A DNA stretch of 64,000 nt from Melastoma dodecandrum (Eukaryota; Streptophyta; Magnoliopsida; Myrtales; Melastomataceae). Below are positions 39,024-51,270 of the stretch, in pieces; the stretch's first letter is position 1; every line of letters starts with the position of its first letter. A model generated the notes under the pieces. The model had not been told where the DNA came from, ran no database searches, and saw nothing but the letters and a program-made list of their open reading frames with translations. The stretch covers positions 3,275,501-3,339,500 of the forward strand of contig JARUPY010000465.1 of the NCBI GenBank assembly GCA_029817715.1. The letters are read 5' to 3'. The position numbers were made by a program, and so were the translations under genes.

Positions 39024-39847
39024 TGGTCCAGGAGTTCATACTGGTTTGAATCGATTTGCTCTCCGCCCTGCCCTACTTTTGATTTTCCATCAATCAGGCT
39101 AACTGGGGTTTTGTCCGTTTCTTGCTGTTAGTTTGGATAAAAGTAATACGGGCATGAATGCCGTAAACGATATTATAGAATTCTTTTCTTCTTTTCCTCC
39201 CAATTAGAAAAGCCTTGGCTCTGGCAAACAACAATACTAGAGTTCCTCGAGGCTGCTTTGATTCTCAGGCATGAATTTGGGTAACGTGGCTATTTTTGCC
39301 ACTTTGTATGTATATATTAAATGTCATTGAAATTTGCCTGTAAAAGAAAATGCTTGCGCCAGTTTAACACGTATGCTTTTATATATTGTCGTTCTTTGTT
39401 TAAAACCTTTTCAACCTGAGAACTCATTTTATGGTCCACCAATACAAGCTAATTGCTGATGTTTGTTCTGAAAAAAAGAGTACTATTTATTGGATTCACA
39501 GAAACACTTGTTAATGAATTGCATCACCAGGCTTGTTTCATTTACAGAAACAGGGCAGCTGAGGATGCAAATTCATGTCACCCAAATCAAATGTTCTGGA
39601 CACTACCAGAACCAGATACCCCGGCTTCTTCTTACTTGCTTTATCCCGTGCCATCGAGTTGGCGTGTTCAGCTTTCAGAGGATACGTTGCTATCATATCG
39701 CACCTGAGAATACTGATGTTATTTCAACTAACAGAAGAGTTACTCCTGCAAACCCCAATCCAGTAAAAGCGTGCGGCACTGGCTCACCATAAACTCACTT
39801 TGATGAATCCAACAACTGGCGGGCCTGTACACGGGACATCTAAACGT

Positions 39848-41642
39848 CTACAACAACCCGACGACACAACTTAGCTGTAATCTGTTCTCCAGGCCTCTCA
39901 AGTGATGACCCAACAGCATACACCTGAAGGATGATAAAGCCAAGATCAGAAAACTTATAGATCTGGAATAACAGGTAACGCAATAAACTCCCGCATAATT
40001 CGAATTGGCATTGGCAGAGGCAACAACAGAAGAAAGTGATGGTATTTATAGTTCCCGGACAATGACGACATACCAGAAAAGCAGCTTTGCCAAGTTATCT
40101 CTGGATGTGCCAATCAGGTCATGAAATTCATCACTACCCTCCGGGCAATGGTCGCGTCTTTCATCTTCTTCAAAGAACCTCTTCAATATATTGGAAACAA
40201 GTTGATGGATGATTTCTTCCACCTCCATTGATGAGGGATGAGAAAGTTCATTCACCTAATGACATGCCGTGATACTTTGGTTAACAAGCTTTTACAACCT
40301 GAATTTTCATGGCGCATGTTATAGAAATGATGTCTGCATTTACCATATGGGAGTCCAACGAGCGCAGATATTCCAACAAATCATTACTGCTCTCTTTGTC
40401 CGACTGTATTCTCATATTTCTTTGTTTGTGGGATTTTAGTTCCTGTAAAAGAAATGTTCAAGATGGGGAGGAAAAGCGTGATAAACTCCTAGAATGGAAG
40501 CAACGAACGAAAAATATTTTGGATATAATAACTGATAGCAACAAGTAATTTGGCACTCCGGCAGCTGACATGCGAATCTAACATGAAAAGCAGGCACAGG
40601 GAAAAAATGGATGGACGAGATGTTTGCAGAAAACTAGCAGAAATTGAAGAAAGGACTGTCCTGCAAAAGGTTTTCTTTCAATATTTCTTTTATGCATCCA
40701 CCATGCAACTAGATGAATAAAAGCATGCGCACGAGAAGTCACAGCCAGCAAGACAAACCTTCTGTACGGTTTGAAGCTCTGATTGCAATCGCTGAATGTA
40801 AGTTGCAGCCTCTGGAGGCATGTTGGCGAAATTCTGTAGATCACTTCCCTCTAAATCACTATTTACTTTGCTAGCTTCCCCATCTTCAGCTTCTTCTGCT
40901 CTCGATACATCTGTACTCTTTAAAGACCCCAAGGAACTGTTGAAATTCCTCATCAAGGACATCCTGTACTCCGCATTCCACAAAGTATACCTGAAAAAAA
41001 AAACAACACCACCACAAGCAAGATTGCGTTCAAATGTACAGGAGCTGGAAAAAGCCACCCAAAAATTCGACCATCCCATTTCATAAGCTTGTAAAATTGG
41101 AGCTTGATTCTATAGCATCTATCATCCCACGTAAAATCTAACCTACTTCCAAACAATTCGGAACCGATTCCACTCCAAAGGCAATAGCAATAGCGGCAAA
41201 AAAGCTTCAATTACCCCGTGATGATGGAGGAGACGAGGAGGCGTCGCAGGGGCTGCCTCGAGACGTGAACGTCGACATCGAACTGATCGGAAGGGAGGAT
41301 ACCGAGCATGGCGGAGATGGTGCGCTTCATGGACTCCTTGGAGGACTCGGAGATGCCCTTAGAGATGACGGAGTTGTCGAGGGGCTCGATGCGGTTCAAC
41401 ATGTTGGAGATAACGGAGAAACCCCGGTCGAGGGAGGAGTTCCTGGTGGAGACGGAGGGGGGATAGAGGTGGTCGTCGGAGGAGACGCCACCGCCGCTGG
41501 AGAGGCAGCTGACGGTGAGGGAAGGGGGGAGGGAGGAGCGGAGACGGCGACGACGGGGGAGGAGGAGGAGGAGGGAGGGGGGGAAGGTAGGGTTCGGGGC
41601 GGGTAGACGGGAGAGGGGGAAGGTGCGGGCGCAGGAGGCCAT
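39848..41642 (-). CDS. DUF760 family protein, probably plastid-targeted
   Basis: Minus-strand exons 41642-41215, 40990-40759, 40442-40344, 40255-40074 and 39923-39848, 338 aa. The N-terminus (MASCARTFPLSRLPAPNP, then Ser/Arg-rich) looks like a chloroplast transit peptide. The conserved body reads SVISKGISESSKESMKRTIS, then MLGILPSDQFDVDVHVSRQP, YTLWNAEYRMSLMRNF, NDLLEYLRSLDSHMVNELS and DNLAKLLFWCMLLGHHLRGLENRL. It is the DUF760 family typified by At1g32160 and At3g17800. Family biochemistry is unknown; some members respond to UV or light. All junctions are GT-AG with matching phase. It lies tail-to-tail with the SIN3-like gene, 824 bp apart. Confidence 0.88.
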
Positions 41643-42964
41643 CCGGTGGGGTGGATAAGCAGGGGATGCCTCCTCCTCCCTCCTACCTCCTCGGTTTGGG
41701 AGTGGAAGGAACGGAAATGGCCAGCGCAGGAGATGACTCTTAACAGATTGGGATCTCCGTTCTATTATTATATATTGTCAATAATTAAACCTACTTAATT
41801 TTTTTCTCTTTTAACCGACAGGGCTTTGCTCTTTCATGGCCCGATTATTCCAATTCTTTCCGTGATTTTGGGAATTCCCACATCATAAATTATTTTGACG
41901 TTATTTATATTTCACAAATATTTTACGTATAAAAGAAGGTCGGTATTAGGTTGCCCGGGTCTTTGGTTGGTTTGTTCTCTGCCGCCATTTACTGTGCATT
42001 TCCTTTCCCTGCCCGCATGTGCGACCAGTCTTCCATTGAAAGTTTGATCATATTAATGTCTCAAGAGTCAATGATGTCATGTGTTTCAAAAACTCCGGTT
42101 ACATGTTACTATAATTCAAAGCATATATTTTATCCTGTCCAGCAAATTGGAGCCAATCCCTGAGGCCTGAGCTTTTCTTGTTAGTCATATATATAACTAA
42201 CCAAAAGGGAAAGAATGGTCTCTGTTCTAGGGACTGACACCTGTAGGGATAATAAAGCATATAAAGATAAATTCTACTAACCTGATATAAACTGCCGTCC
42301 TCTGTGAGAAAAATGAACGCTGACTACGTGACCTTGTTAAAAAGGGTAGATAAACTTCAGTCATCATCGGAGAACCGAAAAAGAATGGATACCCCTCGTC
42401 CCTAAAGGAAGTGGGGGGCCAGAGAGATGGTAGTGAACCAAGTATCTCAGACAAAAGAGGTCAACAACGAATGGGACCGGAATTTCGGGTTCCTCCCAAT
42501 TCCACACTGCCTGACCACCACAAACTGCTGTGATTTTGATTTCAAGATTAGGTTTTGGATTATAGTCAGATAACCACACCCATGTTCCAAAGAGGCAACC
42601 AAAAGCAACAAGGCAGTTTTCAGCAGGACAAGGAGAACCCCATATGTCAATTGGACTTCCACGGTCGACATATCCAGAATCAGGGATTCGGTCCATGCGC
42701 GAGGGGACCGACTTTCGGTTTGTGAGGAAACCTGGTTCAGAAGCACAACCAGTAAAACGGAACATTCAACACGCTGGTTCCTCTTTGACAAGCGAAAGTC
42801 GAGTAATTTGCTAGGGAAGTATTACCAGGTAGGTGCATAATCTCTCCAGGATAAATGTAAAGCAGAAAGGCCGAGCGAAAAATACCTTCAATGAGGAACA
42901 AAAATGTCCCGGTAAGGATAAATGATAAAGGAGACCAATATTAATGGAAACGAAATCCCAGTAC
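41643..42964. other. Region between DUF760 promoter and SEC13 stop, with unexplained open frames
   Basis: From 42791 down to 42227 on the minus strand, three overlapping frames stay open for 75-133 codons (for example 42765-42364, containing GSPIDIWGSPCPAENC). I recognise none of them and see no splice links to SEC13. The block may be an extended SEC13 3' UTR, a transferred organellar fragment, or a decayed gene. The rest (41643-42200) shows no gene. Confidence 0.3.
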
Positions 42965-43870
42965 CTATGTCTCAAGTGTAGTGACTTGTTCCCACTTGCC
43001 ATCCATGGCTTCTTTCCACAATGTCACATTGTTATTCCAGTCCGCTACTGCCAACAAGTTCCCAGTTAGAGACCAAGAAATCTTCCAAACAGGTGTCTTG
43101 AATCCCGTCAGAACCTTTCCCTCCCATTGCTTTCCTTCCCCGGGTACGGTCCATATCACTACGGTTCCATCCTGAGATGCACTTGCAATGGTCGACTTTG
43201 GAAGTCCCAAGTTGGGTGCCCAAGCAACGTCTCTCACCCAGTCAGAATGCATTTGAAGCGCAGGGAAACAATCCATCTTCCACATGCCATTGCTAAGTTT
43301 CCACACCTTTACCGTGTTATCGCAACCTCCAGAAGCTAGCTTTTGAACAGGATCAAGAAGGCTGGACCCAACAAGTGCACCAGGAGCCAAAGCGGGAGCC
43401 CAAGATATGGCAGTTACACCAACAGGATGGGCTTGTTCTATTCTAGCAGTGTCCCATCCGCCGTCGGGCTTAAGAGTAAAGACACAGATGTTCCCATCAG
43501 ATGAGCCGCAAGCCAAACTTAGACCCAGTTCATGAGGCGCCCATGCGATGGAATTAACAGATGATTTATGTTCGTTAAAAACTTGTGCTTGGGACCAGTC
43601 ATTTTGGTTACCCTCCTTCCACACAATAACCTGGCCATCATAGGAGCAAGAAGCTAAGATAGAGCCAAACTTGGGGTGCGCCCAAGCAATTTGCCAAACT
43701 GGGCCTCTGTGACCAATCAATGTTGCAAGGTGCTGAGAAATGGAATTGCCTACGCTGACAATCTTGATGCTGCAATCAGATGAAGCAGTTGCCAAACGTT
43801 TTCCATAATAATCCATTGCAACATCATGGACGGCATCCTGGTGACCAGTTTCAATCTTCTGCGGGGGCAT
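42965..43870 (-). CDS. SEC13: SEC13 WD40 protein (COPII coat / nuclear pore)
   Basis: Intronless 301-aa reading frame, start ATG at 43868-43870 (MPPQKIETGHQDAVHDVAMD), the normal plant SEC13 length. Six WD-type blades are visible: HDVAMDYYGKRLATASSDCSIKI, GPVWQIAWAHPKFGSILASCSYDGQVIVW, SSVNSIAWAPHELGLSLACG, VTAISWAP with LASGGCDNTVKVW, DWVRDVAWAPNLG with IASASQDGTVVIW, and PVWKISWSLTGNLLAVADWNNNVTLW. SEC13 pairs with SEC31 in the outer COPII cage at ER exit sites and with the Nup84/107-160 subcomplex. The region 43871-44760 contains no coding exon and probably holds a 5' UTR intron and leader, as is usual for plant SEC13 genes. It is divergent from the mannosidase II gene. Confidence 0.96.
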   Translation of the reverse strand: MPPQKIETGHQDAVHDVAMDYYGKRLATASSDCSIKIVSVGNSISQHLATLIGHRGPVWQIAWAHPKFGSILASCSYDGQVIVWKEGNQNDWSQAQVFNEHKSSVNSIAWAPHELGLSLACGSSDGNICVFTLKPDGGWDTARIEQAHPVGVTAISWAPALAPGALVGSSLLDPVQKLASGGCDNTVKVWKLSNGMWKMDCFPALQMHSDWVRDVAWAPNLGLPKSTIASASQDGTVVIWTVPGEGKQWEGKVLTGFKTPVWKISWSLTGNLLAVADWNNNVTLWKEAMDGKWEQVTTLET

Positions 43871-44948
43871 GTCTAGGAATCCTCCTAGTGTTCAGAAAGT
43901 CTAGTTTCATTCTCCTGATGATAGAAAGAAGTCTGTGACATTACAACACGACATGAAGAAAAACTCTCCTCTAAGGACAGACATGGAATAGAACATTCTT
44001 CCAACACATTCACCCTGCTCACCGAATTAAATGCTACTAAATACGATACTCACAGTCACAGATTAACGCCAACAAAAAGTGGTACCCCAGGTTCTGATCA
44101 GAAAAGCATATGCAGCCTGGAAATTTTAACAACACAACATATCACGGTGAATTCTCGAAGCGGCATGTTCATAGGTACAAGTCACTAAATAAATACCTTA
44201 CAATTTTTCACGCATTCGAATGCAGTTTCACCAAACCAACATATAATGGCTTTACCAGAAATCACGCAGTCCAGGAAGTCCTAAAAAGTTACTAAACACT
44301 TCCGATAACCAGATCCTCACATCAGGAGCAACTGCATTGAGCTCCTATAACATCGATTTAAAATAATCGCTTCCTACCACGACGTTTTCTGCTCATTCTA
44401 CAGCAATTCCACCTAGGCGTGCTCCCAGACAAATCGATATGTAAAAAAATACCCTCAAATCTGAGAAAGAAACACACAGAAACAGCTAACGGTAGCTGAT
44501 CTCACACCTATGGCAACCAGATATCAATCATCTCGTCCCGCCGTGGACATGTCCAAGCCGCCCTTCCAACGCTAAAGGACTCCAAAAACAACCAAATCCT
44601 TCTTATCGCTCCCGGAACGACAACCAACAACAACGTGACCGCGGAAACAGCCTCCGATTACACGAGGACAAAATCCGGAATCAAAATTAAACAAAATCGG
44701 AGGTTGAGCAAACGATCTGCCGCGCATGATGAGATGGAAGAACAGGTTCGTCACCTGCGGGCGATCCGAAGGGGGAAGGTTTCGATGTAGTTTGTGTTTT
44801 GGGGGGAGGGGAAAGGGAGACGCGAAGAGGGCATTTATGTCATTTCATGGCCTAGCGTATATTTTGTGAAAATTGTAATTTTGTATCGTAATCAGTGGAT
44901 TAGTCGGTCTCGAGGCAATTCGCTGTAATTAAAGTTTACGTCGACCCC

Positions 44949-45603
44949 GAGTTTTGTTCCATAATGACGTCGTTTGGCGAAATATTTCGCCAAATGACGC
45001 ACTAACGAAAATAATTCGCGAACTAACACACCAAAGACGGCGGCCTTTATAAGGTCGACTTCCATTCCCCAAAACCAAAGTCGGCCTTACAAAGGCCGAC
45101 TTCACCACACCTAGAAAAAATTTTAGCAAACGAAGTCTGGGACGCTGCATGAAGGAAGTCGGCCTTTGTAAGGCCGACTTCGATTTTGGGAAATGAAAGT
45201 CGGCCTTACAAAGGCCGACTTCCTCAATTATCTTTTTTTTTTTCTTTTGAATTAAAAAAAAAAACTAAAGGGAAGTCGGCCCATTCAAAAGACAAGAAAA
45301 TTGAGGATTCCAAAAAAAAAAAAAATTATTGAGGAAGTCGGCCTTTGTAAGGCCGACTTTTATTCCCCAAAACCGAAGTCGGCCTTACAAAGGCCGATTT
45401 CCTTCATGCAGCGTCCCAAACTTCGTTTGCTAAAATTTTTTCTAAGTGTGGTGAAGTCGGCCTTACACGCCAAAACCGAAGTCGGCCTTACAAAGGCCGA
45501 CTTCCTTGAGGACCAAAGTCGGCCTTACATTCGCGAAATATTTTTCAAACTGCGTCATTTGGCGAAATATTTCGCCAAATGACGTCATTATGGAACAAAA
45601 CTC
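44949..45603. mobile_element. Mutator-type foldback element with long internal AAGTCGGCCTT subrepeats
   Basis: 655 bp. Both termini read GAGTTTTGTTCCATAATGAC (right end reverse-complemented). The terminal inverted repeats extend about 280 bp each and include the palindrome TGGCGAAATATTTCGCCA and GCAAACGAAGT(C/T)TGGGACGC. Each arm holds several copies of GAAGTCGGCCTTACAAAGGC (itself nearly palindromic). Only about 90 A/T-rich bases separate the arms. The element is flanked by a perfect 10-bp direct repeat, CGTCGACCCC, at 44939-44948 and 45604-45613. A 9-11-bp duplication and long inverted repeats point to a non-autonomous Mutator-like element. No transposase is present. Confidence 0.88.
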
Positions 45604-45750
45604 CGTCGACCCCCCCGCATAAACCACATCATAACTAACTTCTCCCGCCACTTCCGCCGCAGTGCCCCCTTCCTTTCCCGATGATCGCCCTAACCGCCGC
45701 GCCACCCCTCGCGATTCCTCCCTCCGGCTGACTCCCCTACGACCGCCAGA

Positions 45751-48700
45751 ATGCCTTTCTCCTCCTATCGCCGCTGGCCCTTCCCGCGGCACCAGCAGCT
45801 ACCTCTCCTCCCTTCCTCCGTCAAGCAGAAGCTCTCACCCCGGCTCCGGAAGCCGAGGCGGACGCCGCCGCTCATCTCCTACCTCCTCAACAACCTGACT
45901 GTCCTCGCGGTCATCATCGCCCTCCTCTTCTTCTTCTTCACTCTCTTCCTCTTCGTCTCTCCTTCTCCTCGCTCCTACCGGGCCTTGGGCACTCCCGGTT
46001 CCTACCGCAGCCGCTCTGTCAAGCAGCGGAACCTCAATGGATCCGTCTCTGCCGCGTCATTCGACATCACGACTAAAGAGCTTTACGACAAGATCGATTT
46101 TAAGGATGAGGATGGTGGCGCGTGGAAGCAGGGTTGGAATGTGACGTACCAGGGGAACGAGTGGGATGGCGAGAGGCTGAAGGTGTTTGTGGTGCCGCAC
46201 TCGCATAATGATCCTGGGTGGAAGTTGACGATCGAGGAGTACTACGAGACACAGAGCCGGCAAATCCTCGACACGATCGTGGAATCTCTCTCTCAGGTTG
46301 CATGGTTAGGAAAATTTCAGATTCATTGAGGAATTTGTAGGAAATATTAGTTGAATCACTGCCACTCGTACTCTTTATAGTGCAGAAAGGATGTGTTGAT
46401 GGTTTCCTCGATGATCTGAAATGCTGAAGGTGCAATTATAAGTAATGCATCTTTCTGTAATGGAAAGATTCAAAAGTATCATCTATCTATATAAAACATG
46501 CCCGCTAATGATATTTCTGAATTATACTTTGCGTGGTTGACACCTTGTTGGATTTCATTTCATTCCGTTATTATTATGAAAATGTCCTGGAGGACCTCTT
46601 GGATGTATTAAAGTTTTGGTTGTTTTAGCCTATTCTTGCTAGTTGATCTTATCGATTAGTTCTGTACGTAGAAGAGAGTTTTTTAGGGTATAGGAACTCC
46701 AGTTTTGGTCAACCTGGGTTAGGAAGTTGGTATCACATTGATCAGGCCCCTTGCAGGGGAAGTTGGGATTGCATTTGTTCATCATGGTTGCCATCTACGT
46801 AAGACGCGAGGACGATGCTTTATAGTGGAGGAATTGTAGCTGAATGACTTTTTGACTCAGCATTTCCATGACATGTGGTCTTTCATTCAACTTTAATTAC
46901 GTTTTGCCCTTGTTTTTCTGGACATATACTAAATAATGAGGTCATAGGTTGATGAATCATTAAGTAATTAATGGAATACTTTTGGAGATGTCTAGGACAA
47001 AGTTGGGTAGGATTGATGGATGATGATGATTCACAATTGGCTTTCTGTTAACATGAGGCAATTGGCTTTGTGTTAACATTAGGCATTTGGCTTTACCTGT
47101 GAACGAGATGAGGTCTGATGATTAAGTCTGTTGTATTGAGTACTAGTATAGGTCGACGAATATAGTACTGATTATGACACACCTCATCAATTTTGCATAG
47201 CATCAAGGCTTGTGATCATATCCTATAGTATTTTTGCTTCTTTTCCTATGTAATTGTGGCTTTCATACATTATTTTTCATTTTCTCTGTGTTTTGGTTGT
47301 GACGAAATGGCAACTGTTGTCCCATGAAACAGTCACTCAGCTGACCGCTGCTAGATCTGTTGATCATCTTGACCTTGCATTTCTGTCATTACTGGATCTT
47401 GAATCATAAATGGATCTTGACATAATAATGTTAACCAAAACTTGAATACTGTAAAGTTTTGTTCTCTAAGGAAAGAAGGATGAACTGTAAGTTGAACCAT
47501 GCAAACTAATTAGACTTTCCTTTTAATTTGAAGGACACGCGAAGGAAATTCATCTGGGAAGAGATGTCTTACCTAGAAAGGTGGTGGAGGGATGCATCGG
47601 AGTCGAGAAGGGAATCTTTCACCAATCTTTTGAAGAATGGACAATTAGAAATTGTTGGCGGCGGGTGGGTGATGAATGATGAGGTAAATTTACTTTGCCA
47701 CTAATGCTTTCATGATTCTGTTCTGGATGGTGTTTAACAAAAGTTGATCCTTTATTGCAGGCTAATTCCCATTATTATGCCATAATTGAACAGGTCCCCC
47801 CTCCCCCTCCCCCTCTGCTTGTCTTTGTAAGACTATAGTTAGTGGTCCATGGATGCAGTATTATGAGAATAATGTCTGAGTTGATTCAGTAGATTGAATC
47901 AATTTCACAATAATAGTACCAAGGCAGCATCTTAAATAGCAAGGGTGCTAACAGCTCTAAACTCTTTGGATGGTTTAATTTGTTGTCTGCTGTTAATAAT
48001 CTGTCCTTTGGCGTTGATTTGAAGTAGATGAATTGGCATGCTAAAGTGATGAAAGGAACCACCCCTTCAAAGCATGAGGCAGTCATATTGATGTATCCTT
48101 TATAGTGAAGATATTTAAATTACAGTAGATTATGATGTTCCTCCCTACAGTGACATTTACAAGATTTATAAGAGATGAGGGCAGATCTTTACTGTAGCTC
48201 TAGTGTTTGATGTCCTATAGTAACAAATAGGTTATATATTAGTGAGATCTCATCATTTTTATATGGAATGTCAAGGGGACACTCCCCTCAACGATTCATT
48301 TTTTTAAAATTAGACATTCTTCATCCTTTAAAGTTCATTAATGATGTCTGCATCTCTTATACCTCATTTGAGAGGTATGATTTCGTAATCCTGAAAATCT
48401 TTGTTCATTACACGACATTAGAATTGCTTTCGATCGGGATATTTGTTTTGGTTGAAGCTCTTTCGTATTCTCCTGATAAGGTTGATGTTCTTCCATATTC
48501 TCCCTTGACCTACTTTTTCTTGCTTTGCTAGATGATGGAGGGAAACATGTGGCTTAATGACACTTTTGGCATCATACCGAAAAATTCTTGGTCAATTGAT
48601 CCGTTTGGTTACTCACCTACAATGGCATATATTCTACGTCGCATGGGATTTGAAAATATGCTAATCCAGAGAACTCATTATGAGCTGAAGAAGGAACTTG

Positions 48701-51270
48701 CTAGGCACAAGAATTTGGAGTATATATGGCGCCAGAGCTGGGATGCCGAGGATTCGACTGATATCTTGGTGCACATGATGCCTTTCTATTTCTATGATAT
48801 TCCTCATACATGTGGACCAGATCCTGCTATATGTTGTCAGTTTGACTTTGCTCGGACACAGGGCTTTTCATATGAAATGTGCCCTTGGAGACAAAACCCT
48901 GTTGAGACGACCCCAGAAAATGTGGAGGAGAGAGCTTTGCTGCTGCTTGACCAATATAGGAAAAAGTCGACATTGTACCGAACAAATACTCTTCTGGTTC
49001 CTCTCGGGGATGATTTCCGTTATGTCACTGTGAATGAAGCAGAAACCCAGTTCAGGAATTACCAGCTGTTGTTTGACTATATAAACTCAAATCCTAGCCT
49101 GAATGCTGAGGTAAAATTTGGCACTCTGGATGACTACTTCAGTACGCTTCGTGAGGAGGCTGACAGGATCAATTATTCTAGACCTGACGAGAGAGGGTCA
49201 GCTATCATTAGAGGTTTTCCATCCCTAGCGGGCGACTTTTTCACTTATGCTGACAGGGAAGATGACTACTGGAGTGGCTATTATGTCTCAAGGCCCTTTT
49301 TCAAGGCCGTAGATCGAGTACTGGAATCTACTCTGCGTGCGACAGAGATGATGATGTCCCTACTTCTTGCGTACTGTCGCAAAGCTCAGTGCGAAAAGTT
49401 GCCTCTGGGGTTTTCCTACAAGTTGACTGCTGCTAGGAGGAACTTAGCTCTTTTTCAACACCATGACGGAGTGACTGGTACAGCTAAAGATCATGTGGTT
49501 CAAGACTATGGGCTACGCATGCATACATCTCTGCGGGACCTGGAAATTTTCATGTCTAAAGGTATTGAAGCTTTGCTTGGAGTTCGCCATGGCCATGATA
49601 AGCTTGATCAGACTCCCTCCCAGTTTGAGTCAGAGCCAGTGCGATCTAAGTATGACGCTCAGCCTATTCATAAGGTGATTGGTGTGGCAGAAGGGACTGC
49701 CCGTTCGGTTTTCTTCTTCAATCCTCTGGAGCAAACAAGAGAAGAAGTTGTGATGGTCATAGTTGACAAGCCAAATGTCAATGTTTTTAATTCAAACTGG
49801 ACCTGTATTCAGAGCCAAGTTTCTCCAGAATTACGACACCAGAAAAGCCAGATTTTCACTGGGAGGCATCGACTACACTTCAAAGTATCAGTTCCAGCCA
49901 TGGGTGTGCAGACATATTATGTGACTGGTGGCTCTTCGAAATGTGCTAATGCCCAGTCGGCAAAACTGAAATATTTAACTAACTCCAGCAGTGCAGTATC
50001 CTGTCCAGTTCCATATGTTTGCACGGAAATGGGAGAAACTGTCGAAATAAAAAATGGTCATCAATTGCTAACTTTTGACACACAGAGTGGGTTATTGAAA
50101 AGGATCAGCCATATTAATGGTTTTGAAACTGTGGTAGAAGAAAGAATAGGCATGTACTCCAGTTTTGGGAGTGGGGCTTATTTGTTTAAGCCTACTGGGG
50201 AAGCTGAACCAATCATTCAGCCTGGCGGGACTATACTCATTTCTGAAGGTCCTTTGATGCAAGAGATCTATTCTTATCCAGAGACAAGACAGGTCAATTC
50301 CCCTATATCCCATAGCACACGCCTATATAACAGCGGAGCTGGCTCCATTCAGGAATTTGTCATCGAGAAAGAGTACCATGTTGAGCTGACTGGTCCTGAG
50401 TATAACGATAAGGAATTGATAGTCCAGTTCCAAACAGACGTACACAACAACAGGACATTTTACTCAGATCTGAATGGCTTTCAGATGAGCCGCAGGGAAT
50501 ACTATGATAAGATTCCACTACAAGGAAATTACTATCCTATGCCATCTCAAGCATTTATCCAAGGTTCCAATGGCCGTCGCTTTTCTGTTCATACTAGACA
50601 GTCGCTGGGTGCTGCAAGTCATAAAGATGGATTGCTAGAGATTATGTTAGATCGCCGTCTGTCTCAAGATGATAACCGTGGACTGGGGCAAGGGGTGATG
50701 GATAACCATGCAATGAATGTGGTTTTCCACGTCCTTATTGAATCCAACACTTCGGCAACCTCGAGTCCGGTGACGAATCCCCTTCCTCTAGTACCGTCTT
50801 TTCTTTCTCATCGTGCAGGTATCCACCTGAACTACCCGTTGCATGCTTTTATAGGGAAGAAATCTCACCAATTATCGGCCTCGCTTACATTGAAGCCGTT
50901 CTCTCCTTTGGATGTTCCTTTTCCTTGTGACTTACACGTGGTATCTCTAAAGGTTCCTCGGCCCCTGAGATATTCTCAACCAAGTGGTGATCCTAGATTT
51001 GTCCTCATCCTGCGACGACTCCACTGGGATTCGTCATATGGCTACAGTGGCAGCAAAAAGTGTACCACCTTGGCTGACAATCCAGTTAATCTCTTCAGAA
51101 TGTTCAAGGGAATCAATGTGTCGAAACCGAAACTGACTTCTCTAAACCTTCTTCATGAGGATGCGGTCATATTTGAATATGCCGAACAGATAACAGAGGT
51201 CCAAGAGGGACACGTTTTCATATCACCCATGGAAATCCAGGCGTACAAACTGGATTTGCAGCCCCAATGA
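45751..51270 (+). CDS. GMII: Golgi alpha-mannosidase II (GH38)
   Basis: Exons 45751-46296, 47534-47683, 47761-47793 and 48532-51270 give 1155 aa. GMII removes two mannoses from GlcNAcMan5GlcNAc2 N-glycans in the medial Golgi, after GnTI. Seen: a short basic cytosolic tail; a membrane anchor near residues 48-72 (NLTVLAVIIALLFFFFTLFL); a stem; then the GH38 domain with the zinc-site motif VVPHSHNDPGW, IVGGGWVMNDEANSHYYAII, the nucleophile Asp in NSWSIDPFGYSP, MGFENMLIQRTHYELKK, LAYCRKAQ region and LALFQHHDGVTGTAKDHVV, and the C-terminal beta domains (YSDLNGFQMSRREYYDKIPL, GVMDNHAMNVVFH). Length and exon plan match plant GMII. Exon 4 starts MMEGNMW where Arabidopsis has IAEGNMW, a normal substitution. 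Intron 1 (1.2 kb) contains a short imperfect tandem CAATTGGCTTT repeat near 47030-47095. Confidence 0.96.

Noticed and set aside
44572..44754. 60-codon open frame upstream of SEC13 as a possible N-terminal exon
   Set aside because: SEC13 is complete from its own ATG with the normal family length. This stretch is more likely 5' UTR.
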